From DATMER01 sp031390755 (GTDB taxonomy: Bacteria > Acidobacteriota > Thermoanaerobaculia > Multivoradales > UBA5704): a stretch of DNA of 64,000 nt. Of this stretch, positions 1 through 8,346 are shown in pieces (position 1 is the first letter of the stretch; every line of letters starts with the position of its first letter). The position numbers and the translations under genes were made by a program. Below the pieces are notes generated by a model, which was not told the DNA's origin, made no database searches, and saw only the letters and a list, made by a program, of their open reading frames with translations. Location of the stretch: the NCBI GenBank assembly GCA_031390755.1, contig JANMTS010000066.1, forward strand, positions 1 to 64,000. Direction: 5' to 3'.

Positions 1-348
1 CCCGTTGAAGACGAAGGGGCCAACCTGTTCGAGCCCTGTGATCACGTCAACGGCTGCCTGCCCAAGGTAGACGGCCCGAGGGCCGGTCTTGGCTTCGCCG
101 AGGTTCCAACGCCGGGCCGAGAGATCGATGGCATCCCAGCGGGCGGCGAGCGCTTCCCCTGGGCGGCAGCCGGTCAAGAGGCAGAACCGGAACGCAGCGG
201 CGATGATGCTTCCCGGCTTCTCTTGGTTGAGTGCGGCGCCGAGCCGCTTGCCTGCGCCGTTCAGACCCGAGAGGAGCGTCAGGCTCCCAAGGTCCAGGCG
301 CAGATTGGAAAAACACTTGAAGTTCAGAAGCTTGATGGATTGGATCAA
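1..348 (-). CDS. Chimeric ORF: AAA ATPase N-terminus joined to tyrosine recombinase core (partial, runs off left edge)
   Basis: An open frame starts at a TTG (348-346) seven bases after GGAGG and stays open to the window edge (116 codons). Residues 1-34 look like the start of an ABC/SMC-type AAA ATPase of the DUF3696/AAA_15 kind: a beta-strand rich start (LLNFKCFSNLRLDLG) then a P-loop (SGLNGAGK). Directly after the P-loop lysine the sequence changes to the catalytic domain of a phage-type integrase: RLGAALNQ, then the first catalytic arginine box (TGCRPGEALAARW), and a KTGPRAVYLG beta-hairpin with the conserved lysine. The P-loop thus lacks its Ser/Thr, and the integrase lacks its N-terminal core-binding domain. 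The frame is also open upstream to the helicase stop at 472, so a GTG at 471 is an alternative start, but the TTG has the better ribosome site. It could be a deletion or insertion scar, or an assembly join near a contig end. Confidence 0.6.
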   Translation of the reverse strand, partial: MIQSIKLLNFKCFSNLRLDLGSLTLLSGLNGAGKRLGAALNQEKPGSIIAAAFRFCLLTGCRPGEALAARWDAIDLSARRWNLGEAKTGPRAVYLGQAAVDVITGLEQVGPFVFNG

Positions 349-471
349 CTCAGAACCTCCCCTGATCAATTTCTCGGGCGCGTAGTCCTCGTAAGGGCTC
401 AGGACAAGGTAAGCCGCCTGCGCTGATGCGCCGGAAGGTCGTGTACCGCAGCCTGCCCCGGGCGCCGGCAC

Positions 472-3189
472 TCACCCTTGCGCCAGCTTCGTGCGGATCT
501 CGCCCGCGATCTGCTCGACGGCGGCGAGCCAGCCTTGGGCTTCGGTCTCCTGCGCCCCGAGGAGGGCTTCTGACTCGCTCCGGAGCTTCCGGATCAGCGG
601 GAAATGCTGCGGCAGACGGCTTTCGATCCACTCCAGGGAAACGGCTTCCGCCTCAGAAAGCTCCTGGCCTTCCAGGTGAGCCTGCGAGCGCAGGCCGAGC
701 TCCAGTCCCTCGCGCAGCGCGGGGAGGGATTCAACCGCAAAGCCGCTTCCGGCGAGGACCGCCGCCATCCGGAGCTTTCGCTCGGCCTGCGCGAACAGCT
801 CGCGCGACCGGGGAAGGCGGTGGTCGCGGCCGGGCTCGGCGGACGGAGTTGCGAGGCCGAGCCGGCGCAGGCCTTCTTCGGTGAGCTCCAGCAGCCCCGC
901 CTCGGCGAGGCGCTGGATGGCCGCGACGGTCGCCTCGTCGACTCCCTCCGGCCGCGACGAAGCCGGCGAGGCTTCCTCCGGCTCCGGCGGGCCGGCCTGG
1001 GCCGCCGCCTCCGGGGTCGTTGCCGGGGTCGCCGCCAGGGTCAGGCCGGTCAGCGCCTCCAGCCTCGCCACGAGGGCCTTGCGGCCCGAAGGCAGCGGCA
1101 TCGCGGTCTGCCCTCCGCGCGCGTCGATCACCGTGTCCGCCAGCGCCTGCTTGCCGGCGAGCAGCGGGATCATCCGCTGCTCGATGCTGTTCTCGGTCAC
1201 GAGATAGATCACCTGCACGGGGCGCGTCTGATGCTTGCGCCAGGCCCGGGCGATGCGCTGCTCCAGCCGCGCCGGATTCCACGGCAGATCGAGGTTGATC
1301 ACCACGTTCGCCGCCTGCAGGTTGAGGCCCACGCCGCCGGAGTCGGTCGACAGGAACAGCCGGCAGCCGGGATCGGTCTTGAAGCGGCGCACCTCCTCGC
1401 GCCGCCGGGCCTGCGGCACCGAGCCGGTGTGCCAGGCGAAGCCGACGTCCATCCCGAGAGCCAGCTCGCGCACCAGCTCCAGCATCCGTTCCCATTCCGA
1501 AAAGATGAGAATCTTCGAGTGGGGATCCGTCAGCACCTCTGGGAGGATCTCCATGAGCTCAGAAAGCTTCGGGCAGACGCGGCAGTCGGAGTCGAGGATG
1601 TACGGCGTATCGCAGAGCATCCGCATGCAGCCGAGCCACCTCTGGAGCTTGTCGAGCTCGGCCGGGGTGAGCGGGCGCCTGCGCGCCACCGCGGCGAGCT
1701 TGGCGACGCGCTTCTCATAGTCGTCATAACGCGCGGCCTGCTCGTCTTCCATCGGCACGAAGTAGTGCTTGTCCGTGCGGCCCGGGAGCTGGCCCTCCAC
1801 CTCGTCCTTGCGCCGCCGCAGCAGGATGGGCGCGAGCCGGCGGTGGAGCTCGTCCAGGTTCTTGTAGCCGGCGGGCCGGCCGCGGTCGTCCAGCTGGTAG
1901 AAGTCGCGGTTGAAGCGGAAGAGCGGTCCCAACAGAGCCGGATCGAGGAACTGGACGATCGAGTAGACCTCGTCGATCCGGTTTTCGAGCGGCGTGCCGG
2001 TGAGGACGAAGGCGTAGGGGCTGCGCAGCCGTTTGACCGCCTGCGCCGTCCGGCTCTGCCAGTTCTTGATGCGCTGCGCCTCGTCGAGGATGATCACGTC
2101 GGGCGCCAGCCGCTGTTGCACCTCCTCGCCGTCGGCGAGAATCTGCTCGTAGTTCATCAGGTAGAAGAAGGCTCGGTCGCCCTCGCCTCGGAGCTGGCGC
2201 AGGCGCTGCGCCCGCATCCCGGAGATGATCCGTGACGGCAGGTCGGTGAAGCGGGCGATCTGTTCTTCCCATTCGCCCTTGAGCGAGGCGGGGCTGATCA
2301 CCAGCACGCGCTCGATGCCGCGCAGGCGCCGCAGCAGCTCGCAGGCCGCAATGGCCTGGACGGTCTTCCCGAGGCCCATCTCGTCGGCCAGCATGGCGCG
2401 TTCGGTGAACGCCAGATGCAGCATCCCTTCCCGCTGATACGGGAAGAGCGGAAGCTTCACCACGTCGAGGGCTGTCGGGTCCGCCTCGGCCTGAGCGGCA
2501 AGCTGGGCGCGGGCCGTGTCGCGCGCCGCCCGTCTGCGTTGGTCTTCAACCCAGGGGGAGAGATGGCGGGACAGGCGGATGCGCAGGCGGATGCGGGGTG
2601 GCGCCGCCGCAAGCTCGCGGGCCAGGGCGGTGAGCGCGGTGACCGGATGGCGCGGGTCGCTCGGATCGTTGCGCAAGGTGCCGTCCTCGGCGAAGTACTC
2701 CGCAACCACCGGACGGGCCGCGAGGCGGCCGGACCGGTCCGGCCAGAGCGCCCGCACCTCGGGCACCGGCCCGGCCCGGTGCAGGTAGATCTCGATGCGC
2801 GGGCTGCGGGGAGGGCCGCCCCGAGCCTGCCGGGACTTCCTGACGTGGGCCAGGACCGCTTCGACGTGCTTGCAGGTGCCGAGACCGTTGACCTGGTGAT
2901 CCGGGCAGCCGCAGGAGCTCAGGCGCTCTTCGAGCGACCGGATCTCGACGTCGTAGGCGCTGCCGGCCTCCGAGCTGACGCGGAACGTGCCGAAGACCGG
3001 ATGCTCCGGTTCGAGCGCAACGATCCGAAGCGGCTCAGTCGCCGCCCTGTGGCGCCGCCGCTCGATCTCCTCCTCGTCCGTGCTGAGCCAGCCTTTGAGT
3101 TGAAGCCGGGGCTGGCTGACGCGAGCCGTCTCGCCGCGCGCCTTCCCGCGCCGGGCCGGCATCTCCTGATCCTTCCGTGGTCTTGCCAT
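472..3189 (-). CDS. SNF2-family DEAD/DEAH-box helicase with N-terminal SWIM zinc finger
   Basis: A 905-residue ATP-dependent DNA translocase of the SNF2/RapA class. In order: a SWIM zinc finger near residues 92-107 (SCGCPDH...GTCKH, a CxCx(n)CxH pattern); helicase motif Q region and Walker A (DEMGLGKT, about 269-276); motif II (DEAQ, about 369); motif III (LTGTPLENR); and the C-terminal RecA domain with STDSGGVGLNLQ and RIARAWRKHQ (about 615-655). A Glu/Pro-rich linker then leads to a helical C-terminal region of about 120 residues (AERKLRMAAVLAGSGF...) that loosely resembles a HEPN-type helical bundle; I see no RxxxxH motif. The ATG at 3189 is used; a GTG at 3207 in the same frame is possible and neither has a clear Shine-Dalgarno site. 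It lies next to a recombinase/AAA fragment, so a mobile-element or defence role is possible but not shown. Confidence 0.9.
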   Translation of the reverse strand: MARPRKDQEMPARRGKARGETARVSQPRLQLKGWLSTDEEEIERRRHRAATEPLRIVALEPEHPVFGTFRVSSEAGSAYDVEIRSLEERLSSCGCPDHQVNGLGTCKHVEAVLAHVRKSRQARGGPPRSPRIEIYLHRAGPVPEVRALWPDRSGRLAARPVVAEYFAEDGTLRNDPSDPRHPVTALTALARELAAAPPRIRLRIRLSRHLSPWVEDQRRRAARDTARAQLAAQAEADPTALDVVKLPLFPYQREGMLHLAFTERAMLADEMGLGKTVQAIAACELLRRLRGIERVLVISPASLKGEWEEQIARFTDLPSRIISGMRAQRLRQLRGEGDRAFFYLMNYEQILADGEEVQQRLAPDVIILDEAQRIKNWQSRTAQAVKRLRSPYAFVLTGTPLENRIDEVYSIVQFLDPALLGPLFRFNRDFYQLDDRGRPAGYKNLDELHRRLAPILLRRRKDEVEGQLPGRTDKHYFVPMEDEQAARYDDYEKRVAKLAAVARRRPLTPAELDKLQRWLGCMRMLCDTPYILDSDCRVCPKLSELMEILPEVLTDPHSKILIFSEWERMLELVRELALGMDVGFAWHTGSVPQARRREEVRRFKTDPGCRLFLSTDSGGVGLNLQAANVVINLDLPWNPARLEQRIARAWRKHQTRPVQVIYLVTENSIEQRMIPLLAGKQALADTVIDARGGQTAMPLPSGRKALVARLEALTGLTLAATPATTPEAAAQAGPPEPEEASPASSRPEGVDEATVAAIQRLAEAGLLELTEEGLRRLGLATPSAEPGRDHRLPRSRELFAQAERKLRMAAVLAGSGFAVESLPALREGLELGLRSQAHLEGQELSEAEAVSLEWIESRLPQHFPLIRKLRSESEALLGAQETEAQGWLAAVEQIAGEIRTKLAQG

Positions 3190-3442
3190 GGCGGCAGTTT
3201 TTACCACAGATGCGGCCCATTGTTTGCCCGCGTGCTCGGCAGGCGATACTCTTCGGAGACTTACCGACCGGTCAGGGAAGCGCGGTCGATGACCTGGAAG
3301 CCTTCCCGCCGGGCTGGGTCAGCCCGTTCCGCCATGCAAAAAGGAATAGAGGGCAGGAGGAAAGCGGAGCAATCCTCATGAATCACTAACTGCCGGTGGG
3401 GTCAATCGGGAAATGTTAGTCTGGAGAGAGAGGGATTCAGCC

Positions 3443-3694
3443 ATGGCGCGCATCGAGCAGGTGAAGGAGTGGCTTCTCGGCAGACGGCCGGAGATCCAGG
3501 AGATCGATCTCGACACGGACCTGATCGAGACCCGGGTTCTCAGCTCGCTCAATTTCCTGGAGCTCGTCTACTTTCTGGAAGAGCTGACCGGGAGAGAGCT
3601 TGGGGCCGCCTTGCAGAACGTGAGCTCGTTTCGGACGTTGCGCGCGATTTCCGGCAGGATTCTCGATCCGGGCGGTGGACAGGCCGGAGCCTGA
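3443..3694 (+). CDS. Free-standing acyl/peptidyl carrier protein
   Basis: An 83-residue carrier protein. The ATG at 3443 follows GAGAGAGGGA. The four-helix carrier fold is recognisable from the acidic first helix, the phosphopantetheine region VLSSLNFLELVYFLEE around residues 32-47, and a short C-terminal helix. The attachment serine would be Ser35; the canonical Asp before it (DSL) is Ser34 here (SSL), unusual but seen in some discrete carrier proteins. Its stop overlaps the start of the following condensation-PCP gene by one base (TGATG), so the two are translated together and the carrier probably delivers an acyl or aminoacyl group to that protein. No adenylation domain lies nearby; one could be supplied in trans. 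Confidence 0.8.
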   Translation: MARIEQVKEWLLGRRPEIQEIDLDTDLIETRVLSSLNFLELVYFLEELTGRELGAALQNVSSFRTLRAISGRILDPGGGQAGA

Positions 3695-5508
3695 TGTCGT
3701 CGAAGCCCGATCCTTCGGCGCATCGCCGGCTCTTCCAGAACCTGCGGGAGAAGAAGGTCGCCCTGGTTGGAGCGGCCGACGGCATCCCCCCGAGAGGCCC
3801 TGAGCCTCCTTCCCTGTCGTTCGGCCAGCAGCGGCTCTGGTTTCTGGAGCAGCTCGAGCCGGGCAACCCTCGCTTCAACATCCTGACCGTCCTGCGCCTG
3901 AAGGGGCCGCTTCGGCCCGAGGTGCTGGAGGCCGCGCTCAACGAGGTGGTCCGGCGCCACGAGTCGCTGCGCACGCTCGTGGATCTCGACGGCGATCAGC
4001 TGGTTCAGCGCATCCTGCCGGAGCTGCGGGTCGGGATCTCCCGGATCGACCTGTCGCGGCTCGGGGAGCCGGTGCGGGAGGGGCTTCTGCACCGCCTGGC
4101 GGGGGAGGAGGCCGGCCGGCCGTTCGACTTCTCCCGCGGTCCGCTGCTGCGGGCTTCGCTCCTGCTTCTCGAAGAGGAGCATTGGGCGTTAATGCTCGTG
4201 ATGCACCAGATCGTGGTGGACCGGTGGTCGCGCGGCATCCTGGTCCAGGAGGTTCTGGCCCTCTATGAGGCGTTCTCGGAGGGCCGGCCGTCGCCGCTGC
4301 CGGAGCTGCCGATCCAGTATGCCGATTTTGCGGTCTGGCAGCGCTCCCGGTTGCAGGGGGAGGCCCTGGACCGGCTCCTGTCCTTCTGGAAGGAGCGGCT
4401 GGCCGGGCCGCTTCCCCGGCTCGACCTGCCGCTCGACTTCCCGCGGCCGGCCCTGCTCGGCCATCGCGGCCGGGCTCAGTTCGACGTGATTCCGCAGCGC
4501 GAGCTGGAGCGGTTCCAGCCGGTCGTCCAGCAGGGAGGCGCGACCCTCTTCATGGGGCTGCTCGCCGTGTTCGCGACGCTCCTGCACCGGTACACCGGCC
4601 AGGAGGATCTGATCGTGGGCACACCCATCGCCAACCGGACGCGCGGCGAGATCTCCGGCCTGATCGGTTTCTTCCTCAACATGCTGGCGCTGCGCATCCG
4701 GCCGGCCGCGGACCTGACGTTCGCCGAGTTTTTGCAGCAGGTGAAGCGGGTCTCGCTCGACGCCTTCGCCCACCAGGAGTTGCCGTTCGAACGGCTGGTG
4801 GAGGAGCTGGGGTGCGAGCGCGACCTGAGCCGGCATCCGGTCTTCCAGGTGTCGATGGTGCTCCAGAACGCCCCGATCCCGCCGTTCCATCTGAAAGGCC
4901 TGACCGCGAGCCTGGTGGAGGTGGACTGGGGCTCGACGGTGTTCGACCTGACCTTCTTCTTCTGGGAGACGGGGATGTGGGAGTCGCTGGAGCGGGGCTT
5001 GAGCCTGGTGACCGGCTGCAACGCCGATCTGTTCCGCGCGGCGACGATCGCCCGGATGGTGGGGGACTTCAAGAGCCTGATGGACGACGTCGCCGGGTAT
5101 TCGGAGGGGTCAGAGGGGTCGGAGCGGCGCCTCGGGGATTTGCGGCTGCTCGCGGGGCCGGAGCGGCGGCAGGTCGTCTCCGAGAGTGCTGGGGAAGGTT
5201 CTCGCGTGGAGTCCTCACCCCCCGACCCCCTCTCCCGGGGGGAGAAGGGGCGCCACCACCCGGAAGCCGAAAAGCAGGATGGGATCGAACCGCTCGTCCT
5301 CGCGGCCTGGGAGGAGATCCTCGGGCGCCGGCTCGGGGTTCACGACGACCTGTTCGAGGCGGGCGCCCACTCGCTCCACGTGCTCGTGGCCGTCTCCCGC
5401 CTCGGCCGTCTAGGCGGACGCCTTGGAGGAGAACCGGTCTCGGTGCGCGACGTCTTCGAGCTGAAAACGGTCGCGGCGCTCTCCGCCGTCTTCAGAATGC
5501 GGTCATAG
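3694..5508 (+). CDS. NRPS condensation-PCP didomain protein with altered HHxxxDG motif
   Basis: A 604-residue protein. Residues about 36-470 form a condensation domain: C1 SFGQQRLWFLEQL, C4 RPFDFSRGPLLRA, C5 GTPIANRTRGEISGLIGFF and C7 SRHPVFQVSMVLQN are clear. The catalytic C3 motif is abnormal: HQIVVDRWS at 171-179 in place of HHxxxDGWS, so the second (catalytic) histidine is Gln172 and the glycine is Arg177. A linker rich in Ser/Gly/Glu follows, part of it encoded by a REP-like palindrome (5212-5261), and then a PCP at about 535-600 with AGAHSLHV (canonical GGHSL; the serine is kept). The start overlaps the ACP stop (TGATG). The domain may be inactive, structural, or use another chemistry. 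It lies about 41 kb from the main megasynthase, so any link with it is speculative. Confidence 0.85.
   Translation: MSSKPDPSAHRRLFQNLREKKVALVGAADGIPPRGPEPPSLSFGQQRLWFLEQLEPGNPRFNILTVLRLKGPLRPEVLEAALNEVVRRHESLRTLVDLDGDQLVQRILPELRVGISRIDLSRLGEPVREGLLHRLAGEEAGRPFDFSRGPLLRASLLLLEEEHWALMLVMHQIVVDRWSRGILVQEVLALYEAFSEGRPSPLPELPIQYADFAVWQRSRLQGEALDRLLSFWKERLAGPLPRLDLPLDFPRPALLGHRGRAQFDVIPQRELERFQPVVQQGGATLFMGLLAVFATLLHRYTGQEDLIVGTPIANRTRGEISGLIGFFLNMLALRIRPAADLTFAEFLQQVKRVSLDAFAHQELPFERLVEELGCERDLSRHPVFQVSMVLQNAPIPPFHLKGLTASLVEVDWGSTVFDLTFFFWETGMWESLERGLSLVTGCNADLFRAATIARMVGDFKSLMDDVAGYSEGSEGSERRLGDLRLLAGPERRQVVSESAGEGSRVESSPPDPLSRGEKGRHHPEAEKQDGIEPLVLAAWEEILGRRLGVHDDLFEAGAHSLHVLVAVSRLGRLGGRLGGEPVSVRDVFELKTVAALSAVFRMRS
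5212..5261 (+). repeat. REP-like palindromic repeat, copy 1 (inside a gene)
   Basis: A 50-bp element beginning TCCTCACCCCCCGACC and containing the inverted core CCCCTCTCCC/GGGGGGAGA. It matches copy 2 (11026-11075) at 49 of 50 positions. It lies in frame within the linker of the condensation-PCP gene, where it encodes SSPPDPLSRGEKG. Confidence 0.85.
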
Positions 5509-5591
5509 TTGAGCATATTGGAAAATTGACCCGGCGGCAGGCTTCGGGCTAGCATCACTGGACAAGACCGTCTTCTAGGGAGGCTGTAACT

Positions 5592-6569
<978 letters not shown>

Positions 6570-6586
6570 GGCGGATGGAGTAAAGC

Positions 6587-7759
6587 ATGAATATCAACGA
6601 CCTCCTGAAGATCGCGGTCGAACGCAAGGCGTCCGACCTTCACCTCAAGGTCGGCAGCCATCCGATCATCCGCGTCGACGGCGAGCTGACCGCGATGCAG
6701 GACTTCAAGAAGCTCATGCAGGAGGACACCATCGCCATGGCGTTCTCCATCATGAACGCCCGCCAGAAGCAGCGCTTCAAGGAGGAATTCGAGCTCGACA
6801 TCGCCTACTCGGTGCCGGGCATCGGCCGCTTCCGCTGCAACGTCTTCCAGCAGCGCGGCGTGGTGGGGCTGGTTCTCCGCGTCATTCCGGCGCGCATCCT
6901 GACCGTGCGCGAGCTGATGCTGCCATCCGTGCTGGAGCGCATCTGCGAGGAGCGCCGCGGCCTGATCCTCTGCACCGGCACCACCGGCTCGGGCAAGTCG
7001 ACGACGCTCGCGGCGCTGATCGATCACATCAACAGCACCCGCAGCGAGCACATCCTGACGGTGGAGGATCCGATCGAGTTCATCCACCGCGACAAGAAGT
7101 CGATCCTCAACCAGCGCGAGGTCGACGTCGACACCCACAAGTTCTCGACCGCGTTGCGCGCGGCCCTGCGGCAGGACCCCGACGTGATCCTCGTCGGCGA
7201 GATGCGCGACTACGAGACGATCGAGACCGCGCTGCTCGCGGCCGAGACGGGCCACCTCGTGTTCTCGACGCTCCACACCCTGGACGCGACGGAGACCATC
7301 AACCGCATCATCTCGGTCTTCCCGCCGCACCATCAGAAGCAGATCCGCATCCAGCTCTCGCAGGTGCTCAAGGCCGTGGTCTCGTTGCGCCTCGTGCCGC
7401 GCGCCGACGGCATGGGCCGCGTGCCCGCGGCGGAGATCCTGATCTCCACCGCGTACATCCGCGAGTGCATCGAGAACAAGGACAAGACCAAGTACATCCG
7501 CGAGCAGATCTCGCTCGGCACCAGCCAGTACGGCATGCAGACGTTCGACCAGTCGCTCTTCCAGCTCTACAAGAGCGGCCTCATCACGCTGGACGAGGCG
7601 CTCAAGCGGGCCACGAACCCCGACGAGTTCCGGCTCAAGATCCAGGGCGTGCAGTTCACGTCCGACATCTCGCGCGAGCAGATGGAGGACTCTCTCCACC
7701 TGCAGGGCGAGGACGACCTGCTCACCGGCGGCTCCCAGTTCGAGCTGGAGCAGTTCTAG
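6587..7759 (+). CDS. pilT: Type IV pilus retraction ATPase PilT
   Basis: A 390-residue hexameric secretion ATPase that powers pilus retraction and twitching motility at the cytoplasmic face of the inner membrane. Walker A is GTTGSGKSTT (131-140), the Asp box VEDPIEFIH, Walker B DPDVILVGEMRD and the His box ETGHLVFSTLHT, all intact. The PilT-typical N-terminal PAS-like domain (NDLLKIAVERKASDLHLK) is present, which separates it from PilB/GspE (no four-cysteine zinc site). The C-terminus is about 40 residues longer than the usual 345. No other pilus genes lie in the window. The stop is followed by three short TTAGGCTCGG-like direct repeats before recX. Confidence 0.95.
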   Translation: MNINDLLKIAVERKASDLHLKVGSHPIIRVDGELTAMQDFKKLMQEDTIAMAFSIMNARQKQRFKEEFELDIAYSVPGIGRFRCNVFQQRGVVGLVLRVIPARILTVRELMLPSVLERICEERRGLILCTGTTGSGKSTTLAALIDHINSTRSEHILTVEDPIEFIHRDKKSILNQREVDVDTHKFSTALRAALRQDPDVILVGEMRDYETIETALLAAETGHLVFSTLHTLDATETINRIISVFPPHHQKQIRIQLSQVLKAVVSLRLVPRADGMGRVPAAEILISTAYIRECIENKDKTKYIREQISLGTSQYGMQTFDQSLFQLYKSGLITLDEALKRATNPDEFRLKIQGVQFTSDISREQMEDSLHLQGEDDLLTGGSQFELEQF

Positions 7760-7804
7760 GCCCGCTTTCCGGGCTCGGTATTAGGCTCGGTTTTTAGGCT
7801 CGGC

Positions 7805-8299
7805 GTGCCGCCCACCTGCTACGACAAGGCCGTTCAGCTCCTGGGCTCCCGTCCGCACTTCCGGCGGGAGCTCCAGGCGAAGCTCGCCCAGCGGGGATTC
7901 CCCTCCGAAGAGACCGACGCGGTGCTCGACCGCCTCACGACCCAGGGCTACCTGGACGACCGCAAGACCGCCGTCGCCTTCGTGGAGAAGCGCCTGGAGC
8001 GCGGCGCCGAAGGAAAGCTGCGCCTGAAAGCCGAGCTGGTGAAGCGCGGGGCTCCCTCCGAGGCAATATCCGAGGCGTTCGAGGCGCTGGCGGTCCTGGC
8101 GCCGGACGACGACCGGGCTCCGGCTCGGGAGGCGGCGGAGCGCTGGTTCCGCCTTCATCCGCGAGGGCCCCGGGAGGACACCGCCGCGTTGGCCCGGCAC
8201 CTCGCCCGCAAGGGGTTCAGCCGGCGTGCTATCGTTGCCGCTTTGAACGAGCGACCTGGGCAGGAGGGCCTCGATCTCGACGAGGTCGAGGAGTCTTGA
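7805..8299 (+). CDS. recX: Regulatory protein RecX
   Basis: A 164-residue RecX/OraA-type protein, which modulates RecA filaments. The three repeated three-helix modules are visible: AVQLLGSRPHFRRELQAKLAQRGF, then the GYLDDRKTAVAFVEKRL module, and ARHLARKGFSRRAIVAAL at the C-terminus. The start is a GTG at 7805; the protein length fits the family. No recA lies in the window, but recX followed by alaS is a common order in bacteria. The stop is three bases before the first alaS ATG. Confidence 0.88.
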   Translation: MPPTCYDKAVQLLGSRPHFRRELQAKLAQRGFPSEETDAVLDRLTTQGYLDDRKTAVAFVEKRLERGAEGKLRLKAELVKRGAPSEAISEAFEALAVLAPDDDRAPAREAAERWFRLHPRGPREDTAALARHLARKGFSRRAIVAALNERPGQEGLDLDEVEES

Positions 8300-8301
8300 G
8301 C

Positions 8302-8346
8302 ATGAAAAGCGGAGTCATGAAAAGCGGAGTCATGAAAAGCGCAGAC
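8302..8346 (+). repeat. Triplicated 15-bp start-codon repeat of alaS
   Basis: Three direct copies of a 15-mer (ATGAAAAGCGGAGTC twice, then ATGAAAAGCGCAGAC) span the alaS start. Each copy has its own ATG, and the first two contain GGAG placed to act as a ribosome site for the next ATG. It encodes MKSGV MKSGV MKSAD. Confidence 0.9.

Noticed and set aside
604..2235. A 543-codon plus-strand frame over the helicase
   Set aside because: Antisense shadow with no recognisable domain; the minus-strand SNF2 motifs are unambiguous.
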